Source of the DNA: Pseudanabaena sp. FACHB-1998 | GTDB lineage: Bacteria; Cyanobacteriota; Cyanobacteriia; Pseudanabaenales; Pseudanabaenaceae | Length of the DNA stretch: 64,000 bases | NCBI RefSeq assembly: GCF_014696355.1 | Contig: NZ_JACJQA010000028.1 | Span: 274,459-338,458 of the forward strand | Reading direction: 5' to 3' | Part shown: in pieces, positions 1-8,570 of the stretch | Numbering within the stretch: position 1 is the first letter of the stretch | How the letters are laid out: the number at the start of each line of letters is the position of its first letter | Translations under genes and position numbers: made by a program | The notes under the pieces: model-generated | Told to the model about the DNA's origin: nothing | Seen by the model: the letters and a program-made list of their open reading frames with translations, nothing else | The model's database searches: none

Positions 1-1532
1 ACTCTTTCCACCATCTCCCGATCTTCAGGATGAATGATGCTTGCCCAAGTGCGTTTGGTATTGCCAATAAAGTCTTGAGGTTGATAGCCAGTAATTTCCG
101 TAACGGCTCCGCCTAAAAACTCCATTGTCCAATCGCGATCGCAAGAGCAACGATAGAGAATCCCCGTGAGATTAGAAATTAAACTCCTAAACTTCTCTTG
201 TGAGGTCTGTAAATCTAAAGTACGCTCTTGAATCCGCCGTTCTAAACCCTCATTAGCATTTTCTAATTCTGCAAAGGATTGCTTTAATTGAGTTGCCATT
301 TGATTAAAGGCTTGAGAGAGAAGATCAAGTTCCTTAATCTTAGTGGTGGGGACTTCCCGTTCTAGTTCTCCATTGGCAAGGGCTTGGCTTGCCAAGGTTA
401 GGCGACGCAAGGATTTATTAATATATTGCGTAGTGAAAAGCCCCAAGGCGATCGCACTCCCAAGGGCTAAACAAGTCAACAAAATCGTAGTTTTTCGCTT
501 GACATCGATCTGTTCTGTAAAGTCAGACTCAGGCATAGCTACGGCAATTAGCCAATTAAGCCCCCGTTGATCGCGATAGGGTAATACTTTCAGGAAAACA
601 TGTTTCCCTTCCGACCAGAAATTGAGATTCTGCTCAGTGTTTATTTTCTCTAAACTCCCCACCTGTTGTTCTAGATAATTAGCCGCATCTCTAATCATGG
701 GCTGACTGCTATTTTTGACAAGCATTCTAGACTTAGGTGATGATTGATTAGCGATCGCTTGCTCTGGATGAGACTTGGAGCTAGCCACTAATAGCCCTGA
801 GGGTTCAAGGATAAAAGCTTGTCCTGATTTGCCAATCTGTAATTCTTGCAAAAATTGACAAATATTTTCTAAGGAAAAGTCTGCACCTAAAACGCCAATT
901 CGCTCATTCTGGGTGTTGTAGATAGGCAGAGTCGCGGTGATGACTTGATCGGGTAAAGTCGAATCGGGATAAATGGGACTCCAACTAGGTTGATTAGTCT
1001 TGATTGCCGATCGATACCAAGGACGTTGTCTTGCGTCATAAAATTCAGGTTTTCGCTTAGTTTCCACCCGATTTCCCTGTTGATCGAGGTTGTAGTAATA
1101 GCGCTGAAAGCCATTCATATTCACCGCTAATTGCAGCGATCGCTCTGGACTTTGCCTCTTATCGAGGCGTGTAATTCCGATAAATTCCCCAGCCTTCTCT
1201 CCCCCATAATAAATCCAAGATACGCTAGGAAAATTCTGGATCTGTCTCCAAAGATAGGTTTCACTAGCCTGTCCCTGCGGCTTAAAAAAACCCTGCTTCA
1301 ACGCATCGGCATTAATTTTATTAATTAAATGCGGAGTTTCTAAATAGAATGTTAACTTCTGTTCGATGCGATCGCCGATCTCATCTTGAAGTTGACCGAC
1401 TAAGTTCGCCACGGTCTCCTGTTCGCTACGCCATGATAGCCAAGCCATCAACCCTGATATACCCACAATCAAGATCACAAATTGGCTAATTAAAATTAAT
1501 TTCAGGGGATGTTTGCGAGATGGTTGAACCAC
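1..1532 (-). CDS. Membrane sensor protein (dCache-HAMP-PAS), 3' end outside window
   Basis: An open frame runs leftward from a GTG at 1532 to the window edge, about 510 codons without a stop. The GTG is preceded by an AAGGAG ribosome site seven bases upstream. The protein has a transmembrane helix near residues 10-30, a large extracytoplasmic part with the double-Cache signature (DARQRPWY near residue 165, LGADFSL near 215), a second helix near 345-365, a HAMP segment with a following coiled coil, and a PAS domain (VTEITGYQP, IHPEDR) that reaches the edge. This is the usual front half of a sensor histidine kinase or diguanylate cyclase; the output domain is not in the window, so the type of signalling is unknown. 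Cache domains generally bind small extracellular ligands. Confidence 0.85.
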   Translation of the reverse strand, partial: MVQPSRKHPLKLILISQFVILIVGISGLMAWLSWRSEQETVANLVGQLQDEIGDRIEQKLTFYLETPHLINKINADALKQGFFKPQGQASETYLWRQIQNFPSVSWIYYGGEKAGEFIGITRLDKRQSPERSLQLAVNMNGFQRYYYNLDQQGNRVETKRKPEFYDARQRPWYRSAIKTNQPSWSPIYPDSTLPDQVITATLPIYNTQNERIGVLGADFSLENICQFLQELQIGKSGQAFILEPSGLLVASSKSHPEQAIANQSSPKSRMLVKNSSQPMIRDAANYLEQQVGSLEKINTEQNLNFWSEGKHVFLKVLPYRDQRGLNWLIAVAMPESDFTEQIDVKRKTTILLTCLALGSAIALGLFTTQYINKSLRRLTLASQALANGELEREVPTTKIKELDLLSQAFNQMATQLKQSFAELENANEGLERRIQERTLDLQTSQEKFRSLISNLTGILYRCSCDRDWTMEFLGGAVTEITGYQPQDFIGNTKRTWASIIHPEDREMVER

Positions 1533-1557
1533 AGCGATACTCCTTGGAAAAATCTTC

Positions 1558-1604
1558 AATGATTTAAAAGAGTGCGCCCTTTGGGGCATACTCTCTTAAA
1601 TCAT
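1558..1604. terminator. Palindrome between sensor gene and DUF309 gene
   Basis: The arms AATGATTTAAAAGAGTGCG and its near-complement surround a CCCTTTGGGG centre. It touches the stop codon of the DUF309 gene and could terminate that transcript ahead of the sensor gene. Confidence 0.55.
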
Positions 1605-2029
1605 TGGGAATTGCTATATAAGTGAATGATTTTAGGAATTTTAATATCTCCCTGCTCAATACTTTTTAGCACATTGGCTATTCCTTCTTTACCACTGATC
1701 TGGACAGTGCGTAATATTTCTAAACTATCTTCTAACAGAGTTTCCACATCAATGGATTGATAATCAGGCAGATAGGCAGGTAAGCGACTTGTGCCTTCGC
1801 CTAATAGAATTGTCGCGCCATGCCAATTAGCATTGCTTAAATGATATAGTCCCACCGCAATTTGTAAAATCCCTTGATAAAAAGCCCGATCGCTTTGCCA
1901 AGCATCATTCCAAATCGCCTCTAGGGTATCGTGACAGGTGTAATAGTCGCCATTATTAAATTGGGCGATCGCTTCTCCAAACATCGCATTTTCCATTTCA
2001 AATTCCCTTAGAGTCCCTGCGCTGACCAT
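1601..2029 (-). CDS. DUF309 family protein
   Basis: This 142-residue protein carries the DUF309 signature HDTLEAIWNDAW (HxxxExxW) followed by a helical stretch with YQGILQIAVGLYHL and NWHGA. DUF309 proteins are small all-helical, probably metal-binding proteins of unknown function common in cyanobacteria and plastids. The start is uncertain: the first ATG lies nine bases past the stop of the upstream gene at 2039, while the internal MENAMFGEAI at residue 12 is where homologues are usually expected to begin. The spacing suggests co-transcription with that upstream gene. Confidence 0.8.
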   Translation of the reverse strand: MVSAGTLREFEMENAMFGEAIAQFNNGDYYTCHDTLEAIWNDAWQSDRAFYQGILQIAVGLYHLSNANWHGATILLGEGTSRLPAYLPDYQSIDVETLLEDSLEILRTVQISGKEGIANVLKSIEQGDIKIPKIIHLYSNSQ

Positions 2030-2038
2030 TTCCAGTAT

Positions 2039-2527
2039 TTAGAGTATTTGCGCGATCGCTTGTTTCTGCTCCGCATCATATCCCCACTTGTCCAAAAAAT
2101 TAACGTATTCACCGCTATTGTTGAGCGCCGAATCCTTCATGGTGATTGCAATGGTGCGAACTTCCGCAAGATCAACCTTCTCAATTAAAAGAGCCGTACG
2201 ACGTGCGACGCGATCGGAACCTTGGGCTTGATCTTCATGACCCGAACGACGGTGGGTAATTGCCATCGCCGTAGACATTGCTAAATTTTTGACTAGTAAT
2301 TCGGCGATCGCGTCAGGAGCCGATTGCAAAGCGCGAATCACGCTAGGGCTAGGGGCATCGGCAAGTTGCCATTCACCTGTGAGAAAGCATACAAAAAAAC
2401 CTCTTGCCCCATTAGATGTTTGGACAAGCTGAGCTATTTCAGTTTCTAGACTCACCTCATCTAGATCGCTACGCGATAGTAAGGCTTCGGTATAGGCGAT
2501 CGCTTCTTCAAAGGTCATAACTGTCAT
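2039..2527 (-). CDS. Conserved hypothetical protein, 162 aa
   Basis: I do not recognise a named domain. The protein is soluble and mainly helical, with an acidic start (FEEAIAYTEALLSRSDLDEVSLE) and a basic middle (AITHRRSGHEDQAQGSDRVARR). HIP1 sites and codon use match the neighbours, so it looks like resident cyanobacterial sequence. It is the first gene of a probable pair with the DUF309 gene, nine bases downstream. A palindrome lies immediately upstream of its ATG. A second ATG three codons in is an equally possible start. Confidence 0.7.
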   Translation of the reverse strand: MTVMTFEEAIAYTEALLSRSDLDEVSLETEIAQLVQTSNGARGFFVCFLTGEWQLADAPSPSVIRALQSAPDAIAELLVKNLAMSTAMAITHRRSGHEDQAQGSDRVARRTALLIEKVDLAEVRTIAITMKDSALNNSGEYVNFLDKWGYDAEQKQAIAQIL

Positions 2528-2542
2528 TAATTGGATAAGTCC

Positions 2543-2601
2543 ATCATATATAAAGAAAGAAAAGGCTTGCGAAGCAAGCCTTTTCTTTCTTTATATATGA
2601 T
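2543..2601. terminator. 59-nt perfect palindrome
   Basis: Arms of 28 bases flank a GAA loop; the centre is GGCTTGC-GAA-GCAAGCC. The right arm includes the stop codon of the next minus-strand gene, so it probably forms that gene's terminator hairpin. Confidence 0.7.
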
Positions 2602-3238
2602 CTAAACAATGGTTGGGTAGAAAGGCAGTCCAGCCATTATCGAGCTTCACTCGACAGCTAACACTAATAACTTGCTCAACAACTCCCTTGTGATTGGCGT
2701 ACTGCTGACGATTAGCATTTACACAAACGCGATCGCCAACCTTGAAAGCTTTATTTTTAGAACCCGTTTCTTGCTTCTTTTCAGTCAAGTTCGGAATAGC
2801 TGCCTTCTTGAGGGTGGGAGCCGAATGAAAAGTTAGTGAAGCTGCTTGCTGCCCATTGACTTGATAGTTATAGCCCCGTCCTTGAATTAGTTGCAAACTA
2901 CCAATCTGGATATTGGCTAGATACTGCACAAAGCGATCGACCGAGATCTCCATCGTCTCCGCCAAATCTTCAAACATGACAGGATAACTCCAATAATTTT
3001 CACCAACCTGTAAATCAGCAAGTTCTTTCCATGCTTCAAATAACTTCTGCCCAAACTGCGCGGCAACATCTTCAATGCGATCGCTGGCTGACTTTGTAAC
3101 AGAATTTGTAGAAGAATTACTAGTGAGGGTTTCTAGGGTTCTTAGCAAGTTTTGAGCAACGCGATCGCTGGATTCTGTCCTCGTGCGTAGATATGCGAGG
3201 ATTTGCTCAAACAAAGAATCACTAACATTAACAGCCAT
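2591..3238 (-). CDS. Conserved hypothetical protein with C-terminal KOW/SH3-like segment
   Basis: This 215-residue protein has a helical N-terminal part (DSLFEQILAYLRTRTESSDRVAQNLLRTLE), a middle that resembles a small winged-helix-like stretch, and a C-terminal segment FKVGDRVCVNANRQ with GVVEQV and CRVKLDNGW that reads like a small beta-barrel of the KOW/SH3 type. No named family is recognised. It stands alone between two palindromes. The function is unknown; a nucleic-acid or ribosome-related role would be a guess from the barrel only. Confidence 0.65.
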   Translation of the reverse strand: MAVNVSDSLFEQILAYLRTRTESSDRVAQNLLRTLETLTSNSSTNSVTKSASDRIEDVAAQFGQKLFEAWKELADLQVGENYWSYPVMFEDLAETMEISVDRFVQYLANIQIGSLQLIQGRGYNYQVNGQQAASLTFHSAPTLKKAAIPNLTEKKQETGSKNKAFKVGDRVCVNANRQQYANHKGVVEQVISVSCRVKLDNGWTAFLPNHCLDHI

Positions 3239-3446
3239 ATGCTTACTCGCACTAATCGCCTCAAAAAATACCTAAAAATGTCTAAAAAATGCCTAAGAAT
3301 ACTTTTTTGCAAGCTCAGCATAGAAAAAACCTAGTTTATAGACAGTTCTAATATGCTTATTGACCTGCTTTAAGCTAACACCAATAAGTTAACACCAATT
3401 TGTCTACGAACTAAATCTTGCAACATTTTTCCAGATTTTTGTCCTC

Positions 3447-3515
3447 GGCTATATAAAACGCAAAAGAAGGTGGTGGCGCTTTGCGCCACCACCTTCTTTT
3501 GCGTTTTATATAGCC
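3447..3515. terminator. 69-nt palindrome at 3' end of GST-like gene
   Basis: The arms run from GGCTATATAAAACG to its complement and meet at GGTGGCGC-TTT-GCGCCACC. The stop codon of the GST-like gene lies inside the right arm. Confidence 0.7.
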
Positions 3516-4183
3516 TTGTCCCAATTTTTTGGTAAAGGTTCATTACAAAGCTGATGAATTTCGGTAATGCGATCAAATAACCAAGGGTAGTTATGGCGAT
3601 AGTGGGGGATCAATCCCAGAGGCGATAGTAATGCGGCGGCGGTTAAGTCGGCAACACTAAAGCGATCGCCTACTAAATAGCCATCCTGCCAAAATTCACT
3701 GAGCATAGCGATCGCGTCAGCAATACGTTGGGCGGCTTGTTTTGCAGTTTGGGCATTAATGCCATATTGCGATCGCACAATGGCAATCACCGCCTGACTC
3801 ATTAACGAAGGATCAAGCTGTTTCCCCTCTTTAGCGCGAAATTCGTAATAGACGAATCTCGTAGCCGTACCAATTGATTCATCAAAATGATCCTCTAAGC
3901 GTAAAGCTTCTTTCTGGTCTAAAGGCTCCTCCAGATAAAGAGGCGGATTAGGTTGATAAGCCTCCAGAAAGCGAATAATTTCGGTCGAGTCCGCAACTAC
4001 GGCGGGGCAGTTTTTTTGTTGCGGTAATAAAACGGGAACAGTCTTATTACCTGACAGGGGCTTAACTCTCAATATATGTAGCCCCGGGGTGAGATTTTCG
4101 ACTTGATAGGAAATTTGCTTGTAGCCAAGGGCTAACCTAGCTTTGCGGCAATAGTGGGAAGTACTGAACTGTAGTAAAAGCAT
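3506..4183 (-). CDS. Glutathione S-transferase family protein
   Basis: This 225-residue protein has an N-terminal thioredoxin-like domain (LLLQFSTSHYCRKARLAL, then VPVLL and a STEIIRFLEAY segment matching the glutathione-binding SNAIA-type motif) and a C-terminal helical domain with the conserved ending VGDRFSVADLTAAALLSPL, typical of the GST fold. The family conjugates glutathione to electrophiles or reduces peroxides. The SxxC near residues 8-11 could act in catalysis, but substrates cannot be told from sequence. It is monocistronic, with palindromes on both sides. The ATG at 4183 begins exactly at the expected N-terminus of the fold. Confidence 0.85.
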   Translation of the reverse strand: MLLLQFSTSHYCRKARLALGYKQISYQVENLTPGLHILRVKPLSGNKTVPVLLPQQKNCPAVVADSTEIIRFLEAYQPNPPLYLEEPLDQKEALRLEDHFDESIGTATRFVYYEFRAKEGKQLDPSLMSQAVIAIVRSQYGINAQTAKQAAQRIADAIAMLSEFWQDGYLVGDRFSVADLTAAALLSPLGLIPHYRHNYPWLFDRITEIHQLCNEPLPKNWDKAI

Positions 4184-4196
4184 GAAAATAATTTTA

Positions 4197-4233
4197 TATA
4201 AAAGTGGCGGCGCTTCGCGTCGCCACTTTTATA
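4197..4233. repeat. Short palindrome with GGCGCTTCGCG core
   Basis: The arms TATAAAAGTGGCGGCG and its near-complement flank the core. It overlaps the left end of the MITE-like element that follows. Confidence 0.6.
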
Positions 4234-4343
4234 GGTGTTGCCATTCTTGTTAAGCTCCAAAACCAGAAGACGAGTTGCGGCGCTTCGCGCCGCAACTCGT
4301 CTTCTGGTTTTGATTTGTTCTAACGCAAGTAACCACAGCTATA
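4230..4343 (+). mobile_element. MITE-like element, family A, copy 1
   Basis: About 114 bp that begins TATAGGTGTTGCCATT and ends AAGTAACCACAGCTATA, so the two ends are imperfect inverted repeats. The interior is a near-perfect hairpin around TTGCGGCGCTTCGCGCCGCAA with CAAAACCAGAAG arms. Copies with the same ends and interior occur at 5474, 41254 (inverted) and 54214. It carries no coding capacity, as expected for a non-autonomous element. Confidence 0.75.
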
Positions 4344-4358
4344 TATTTAGGATTTTTT

Positions 4359-4397
4359 AAAAAGTGTGGCGCTTGCTTTGCAAGCACCACACTTTTT
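4359..4397. repeat. Palindrome with T-run
   Basis: AAAAAGTGTGG...CTTGC-TTT-GCAAG...CCACACTTTTTT. It sits upstream of the 4467 gene and has U-rich tails on both strands, so it could terminate incoming transcription from either side. Confidence 0.5.
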
Positions 4398-4466
4398 TGT
4401 AGGCATCTCGCGGCAAATATGATATAGTCTCGACTAAATTTTTACGCTTTTAGAGTGCTGTCGCCT

Positions 4467-5234
4467 ATGCAAGCCAATCCAGTCTTCAAACCTACAACTT
4501 CTCAATCTGGTTATCAGACTGCTCAGTCTGGTTATCAAGCATCCGTACCTGTAACGGTATATCGAGAACTAGCTGCGGAGTTGCAATCTACTCAAGCTAA
4601 GCTGTCTTTTTTTCAGTTACAAAATGAGCAGTTAACTCGACAAAATCAGATGTTGCTGCAAGAGTTTGAAGCGATCGCCCAAGCGACAGACCGAGTGCAA
4701 GCAATTCTGACCCAGTCAAATCTGCCTGATGCCAAGCTATCCGAAGTTTTAGCAGGTATTCGCGCCTCTTCTCAAATCAACCCTGCCCCATCTCGAAGCA
4801 ATTCCCCTAATCAAGGTCGTCCCCCTGCCTCGAAGCCCGTGCCTGCGGATAAGCCCACAACCCAGACAAGTCCCCGCAAAACCTCGGTGCAACAAACCAG
4901 CAATGCGATTCAAGAAGCGATTTCTAGGGCTAGACAAATCGCCAATGAGCCATCTCCCGCTAACGCTAATGAGCCAGCTTTAGGTGACGCTTTATATTAC
5001 GACAGTTCCTTTGCGGCTTTTGATACACCTACTCCCATGGCAACGCCACCGAAGACATTACCTAAGCTAGAAATTCGTGAGGAAGTGTCGTCGCGTCCTC
5101 TGCGTAATGAAGCAAGGGAAGAAGCGAGCGAGTCGAGTGGTTTAAGTGGTTGGGTGTTAACCCTCACGATTGTCGCGATCGTGCTTACCTCCTTTGGGGC
5201 TGGCTATTTACTCATGCGCCCCTTTGTTAAATAG
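4467..5234 (+). CDS. Hypothetical coiled-coil protein with C-terminal membrane anchor
   Basis: This 255-residue protein is not recognised as a named family. It has a repeated SGYQ segment at the N-terminus, a coiled coil at about residues 30-75 (YRELAAELQSTQAKLSFFQ, QNEQLTRQNQMLLQEF), a long low-complexity Pro/Ser/Thr/Ala linker, and one transmembrane helix at the extreme C-terminus (WVLTLTIVAIVLTSFGAGYLL). That layout fits a tail-anchored cytoplasmic protein. I chose the ATG at 4467; a GTG at 4455 is in frame but has no clear advantage. HIP1 sites are present. Confidence 0.65.
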   Translation: MQANPVFKPTTSQSGYQTAQSGYQASVPVTVYRELAAELQSTQAKLSFFQLQNEQLTRQNQMLLQEFEAIAQATDRVQAILTQSNLPDAKLSEVLAGIRASSQINPAPSRSNSPNQGRPPASKPVPADKPTTQTSPRKTSVQQTSNAIQEAISRARQIANEPSPANANEPALGDALYYDSSFAAFDTPTPMATPPKTLPKLEIREEVSSRPLRNEAREEASESSGLSGWVLTLTIVAIVLTSFGAGYLLMRPFVK

Positions 5235-5269
5235 ATTTTTCAAAAGTTTAGCTTGGCAATTTTTCCCAG

Positions 5270-5313
5270 AAAGCGAGTTGTGGTGCGAAGATCCCCAACT
5301 CGCTTTTTATTTT
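5270..5313 (+). terminator. Rho-independent-type terminator
   Basis: AAAGCGAGTTG pairs with CAACTCGCTTT and is followed by a T-rich run. It lies 36 bases after the stop of the coiled-coil protein gene. Confidence 0.65.
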
Positions 5314-5368
5314 TTTAATAGCAGGGCGGCGCTTTGTGACGCCTATCTCTCTCCCTTCTATTGTTGTT

Positions 5369-5470
5369 ATACCAAATGAAGAAATGGCTACGCCATTTCT
5401 TCATTTAAAAACCTTACTGGGTTTGGTTTTTAAATCACAAAAGTGTGGCAACACTTTCGTGATTTGGTAT
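5369..5470 (+). mobile_element. MITE-like element, family B, copy 1
   Basis: About 102 bp that begins ATACCAAATGAAG and ends CGTGATTTGGTAT. It contains a hairpin around AAATGGCTACGCCATTT and a second, shorter hairpin near AAAGTGTGGCAACACTTTCG. A second copy lies at 17896-17996. Confidence 0.7.
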
Positions 5471-5473
5471 TAA

Positions 5474-5571
5474 TATAGCTGTGGTCAATCTTATTAGGAC
5501 ACAAAACCAGAAGGCGAGTTGCGGCGCTTCTTAGGTTTTGATTTGTCCTAACGCAAGTGACCACAGCTATA
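5474..5571 (+). mobile_element. MITE-like element, family A, copy 2, internally deleted
   Basis: It shares both ends with the other family A copies (TATAGCTGTGGTCA and AGTGACCACAGCTATA), but the right half of the internal hairpin is missing after GCGGCGCTTC. It abuts family B copy 1 with a gap of only three bases. Confidence 0.7.
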
Positions 5572-5617
5572 CCTTTAACGACAGCGATATAATTGGTAAA
5601 GTTTGTATAAAAGATGC

Positions 5618-6709
5618 ATGGATAGACGTAAGTTTTTAGTATTAGGTGGAGCCGCGATCGCTGGTATTGGGGGATGCCAATGGTCAAATCCTTTTGATCA
5701 AAGAGAACGTCTCCGAATTGCAGGACTACTGGGTGCTTTGCCTAGCAAAGTTATTAATCAATTTGAGTCTAGCTCTCCCCAAAAAATAGAATTTAAAGCT
5801 GAAAACTTACCCTCAAAACTTTGGCAAGAACTACAAAATTACGCCAATCTCAAAGAGCCAGACAAGGAAAAAATACCGCATCTGACCAGTATTGGTGACG
5901 CATGGCTAGATCTGGCGATCGCCCAGTCCTTAATTCAGCCGATCCCCCCCAATCTCTTAGCCAAAATTCCGCAATGGCAAAAGTTATCGCCTCTTTGGCA
6001 ACAAAGCGTAACCCGTGAAAATCAAGTATGGGGAATTCCCTATCGGTGGGGCGCAACAGCGATCGCCTACCGTAGCGATAAACTCAAATTTCCCATTACC
6101 CAATGGTCAGATCTATGGCGATCGGAACTTAAGGGGAAACTGACTCTGCCCGATGATGCTCGCGAAGTAATTGGGTTAGTCCTCAAAAAAATGGGGCAGT
6201 CCTACCAACACGAAAATTTATTAGCCCATCCAGATATTGGCAAAATTACCCAAGAACTTAAAAGTCTCCATGCTCAAGTTCTGACCTATTCTTCAGATAA
6301 TTATTTGCAATCTCTGCTTTCCGATGACAGCTTAGTTGCCGTGGGCTGGACAAGTGATATGTATAAAGCCCAGCGCCAAAACCCCGATCTCAAAGTCGTC
6401 ATTCCTCAAGAGGGAACTGCCATTTGGCATGATATGTGGGTAATACCTAAAGGAGCAGTGGCGATCTCGGCGGCGGAATGGATGAATTTTTGTCTGACTC
6501 CTGCGATCGCGGCGCAAATTACATCTTTAACGGATGCGGTGAGTCCTTCTAGTGAATTAGAGCAAGTACCAGCGAGCGTGAAGGCTGATCCGATCAAGTT
6601 TTTTGCTCAGGATATTTTTGCGAAAAGTGAATTAATCGCCACCTTACCGCCTTCGGCTGTAACCCAATACAAAGATCTCTGGACTAAGCTGCGATCGGGA
6701 ATGTTATAA
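5618..6709 (+). CDS. Extracellular solute-binding protein, PotD/spermidine-putrescine type
   Basis: The N-terminus MDRRKFLVLGGAAIAGIGGC combines a Tat-like twin arginine with a lipobox ending in Cys, so the product is likely exported by Tat and lipid-anchored. The body (about 340 residues) follows the type 2 periplasmic binding protein plan, with GIPYRWGATAIAYRSDKL as the typical hinge-near motif and a later VAVGWTSDMYKA segment, as in polyamine- or iron-type binding proteins. No permease or ATPase gene lies next to it, so its transporter is elsewhere. I chose the ATG at 5618; a TTG at 5603 is in frame but would spoil the signal sequence. Confidence 0.8.
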   Translation: MDRRKFLVLGGAAIAGIGGCQWSNPFDQRERLRIAGLLGALPSKVINQFESSSPQKIEFKAENLPSKLWQELQNYANLKEPDKEKIPHLTSIGDAWLDLAIAQSLIQPIPPNLLAKIPQWQKLSPLWQQSVTRENQVWGIPYRWGATAIAYRSDKLKFPITQWSDLWRSELKGKLTLPDDAREVIGLVLKKMGQSYQHENLLAHPDIGKITQELKSLHAQVLTYSSDNYLQSLLSDDSLVAVGWTSDMYKAQRQNPDLKVVIPQEGTAIWHDMWVIPKGAVAISAAEWMNFCLTPAIAAQITSLTDAVSPSSELEQVPASVKADPIKFFAQDIFAKSELIATLPPSAVTQYKDLWTKLRSGML

Positions 6710-6716
6710 ATAAATT

Positions 6717-6769
6717 ACCAAAGCCCGTAAAGTTGCGCCCCGTAGGGGCGCAACTTTACGGGCTTTGGT
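6717..6769. terminator. Bidirectional terminator palindrome
   Basis: ACCAAAGCCCGTAAAGTTGC and its complement meet at GCGCCCCGTAGGGGCGC, between two convergent genes (stops at 6709 and 6775). Confidence 0.7.
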
Positions 6770-6774
6770 TAGTA

Positions 6775-7839
6775 TTACTGATTGAAAGGGTAATTATAAT
6801 CACTGCGTTTGCGCCAATCAATTTCATTGTTGATAGATCTATGCAAACATTCCTCCACAATAAATGGAGCATTGCGCCAAGTAATATCATCCCTTTGCAA
6901 AATCCAACACACCTGCTCGATCGCCTCTTCCACCTCGGCTTCAAATCTAGCTAAGGGCAAAGGCATTTTTTCGAGATTAGGAGACTCTACACAGACGGAG
7001 ATCGCTTCCTTTAAAACGGCAACAACTTCCTTTCCATAAACTTCTCTAGCCCTTAGTCTCAAAGATTTATAGCCCTTCTCCGAAGTGGCATACATGGGAG
7101 GCAACCGATTCAACACATAGGCAGTTGCTTCGCCTAGATCTACTGTTTCCGCGATCGCAGGATGGAGCTTTTGGACTTGGTGATACGCAAGGGACAGTAC
7201 TAACTTTTCTAAGACATTACTGAACTGATAATTGGCATCAACCATATAGGTTTGAAAGTCTTTAGCCTTCTGCTCATCCTTAGCAATACTGGACACATTT
7301 TGGACTTGTCTACCTTTCCAAGTAATTTCAGGAGGTCGGCGACTAAAAGCAGTTTCGTCTTTGCCTACTGCTTCGCGCTTGGCTGTATAGCTGTAGGTGT
7401 TACTGACCGCACTTTTAAGCTTGACGGTCATCAAGGCATTTTCGAGCGCCGTGGGGACATCTTTCCAAGTCGCATTTTCTGCGCCTAAAATTTGTTGGAG
7501 GGCGGCAAGCGCTCGCGCATGACTGGCTACTTCTTGCACAGGCAATGGACTCGCATCTCTTAGAGCATCAGGTTTGACACTGACTAAGGCACGCCTGACC
7601 GCCGATTCAATCTGGGGTCGCATTTCACTTATTGCCTTTTTGCGTTGTCTTACCCATCCCGCTTTTGATGTGGCATACATCGGCGGGAGGCGATTAAGCG
7701 CATAGGCTGCGACTTCACTTAAATTAATTTGATCTCGGCGGTACTGGGGTAAATGTGAAATTTGCAAATCAATTTCAGCAATTACCAACTCCTCTATTGC
7801 ATTTTTGCAACTTTGCATATCAAGCCTTCCCAAACCCAA
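6775..7839 (-). CDS. Tandem ComFB-domain protein
   Basis: This 354-residue protein contains two copies of the ComFB module. Each has an N-terminal helix, then the diagnostic ALNRLPPMYATS (near residue 45) or VLNRLPPMYATS (near residue 240), followed by a basic helix (KAGWVRQRKKAI, EKGYKSLRLRA). ComFB is named after late competence operons. In cyanobacteria the ComFB-domain protein CdgR is known as a cyclic-di-GMP receptor linked to cell-size control, so nucleotide second-messenger binding is the likely role here (inference by family). Two domains in one chain are less usual than a single one and could give two binding sites. The ATG at 7839 is not backed by a strong ribosome site; ATG MQSC at residue 8 is an alternative. 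Confidence 0.85.
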   Translation of the reverse strand: MGLGRLDMQSCKNAIEELVIAEIDLQISHLPQYRRDQINLSEVAAYALNRLPPMYATSKAGWVRQRKKAISEMRPQIESAVRRALVSVKPDALRDASPLPVQEVASHARALAALQQILGAENATWKDVPTALENALMTVKLKSAVSNTYSYTAKREAVGKDETAFSRRPPEITWKGRQVQNVSSIAKDEQKAKDFQTYMVDANYQFSNVLEKLVLSLAYHQVQKLHPAIAETVDLGEATAYVLNRLPPMYATSEKGYKSLRLRAREVYGKEVVAVLKEAISVCVESPNLEKMPLPLARFEAEVEEAIEQVCWILQRDDITWRNAPFIVEECLHRSINNEIDWRKRSDYNYPFNQ

Positions 7840-8136
7840 TATGAAATTGAATTTTTACTAAAACAAAAAACATCACATTTCAACTACTGTAAATTTTTTA
7901 AGCTTTCTTAAGTCTTTAAATAAATTCTTAAATAATTGCAAATTTAGTTAAGCTAATTTAGTCGAAATAAATATGTGATTTACATGTAATTGACATTAGG
8001 ATTGAGGGTTTTAGATTTAAAAAACATCCAGTCATTATAACAAGCCCAGATCAGATCAGGAATAAACAATTGATATAGCAAGGCTAGTTTTTTTAACCCT
8101 AAAAGCTGTGGCGCACATGCAAGGTACGTCACTTTG
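7840..8136. other. AT-rich intergenic region, no gene seen
   Basis: No convincing small gene or RNA is visible. The region is AT-rich with runs such as TTAAGCTTTCTTAAGTCTTTAAA and presumably holds the promoter of the ComFB gene. Confidence 0.5.
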
Positions 8137-8382
8137 TTATTTGCTGCGATCAATTCGGTAAAGCCATATCATTAGCGCTAAAACCCCAATTTGCAAAGCA
8201 AAATTCCCTAAATTCGCTTCCAGTTCACCATTTCCAGCGATCAGTCTCGCAAAAAATACCACCGCACCAATAAATCCCGATCCTGCAAAGGCTAAATAAA
8301 TAAATATGCGGAGACCCCGATAGGGAGATTTTGCTTCACGTCTTAGGCGATCGTATTGTTGTTGATTAAGTTTTGACATCAC
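8137..8382 (-). CDS. DUF3493 family small membrane protein (Lpa1/Rep27-like)
   Basis: This 81-residue protein has the family's basic start (LNQQQYDRLRREAKSPYRGLR) and two transmembrane helices (IYLAFAGSGFIGAVVFFARLI and LQIGVLALMIWLYRI). The Pfam family is described as Low PSII Accumulation 1/Rep27, whose plant and algal members help photosystem II assembly. The cyanobacterial member corresponds to the membrane part only. Role in thylakoid membranes is therefore inferred. The second ATG, one codon in, is equally plausible as start. Confidence 0.8.
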   Translation of the reverse strand: MMSKLNQQQYDRLRREAKSPYRGLRIFIYLAFAGSGFIGAVVFFARLIAGNGELEANLGNFALQIGVLALMIWLYRIDRSK

Positions 8383-8453
8383 AAATTTTATTATTTTATC
8401 TTTTTAATTTTTATTCAATAGTAAAATCTTCATCAATTCAACAATTCTCTTCG

Positions 8454-8510
8454 GAAACTAGTTTTGGTATTTCCAGCACCTTCGGTGCTGGAAATACCAA
8501 AACTAGTTTC
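8454..8510. repeat. 57-nt perfect palindrome
   Basis: GAAACTAGTTTTGGTATTTC and its complement flank CAGCACC-TTC-GGTGCTG. It lies upstream of the porin gene between divergent genes, so it cannot be a terminator for either of them. Confidence 0.65.
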
Positions 8511-8570
8511 TAAAAACCAATTTTTACCATGAGAATTGCTGCAATGATTTTGGTATGAGGATTTGGTTCA

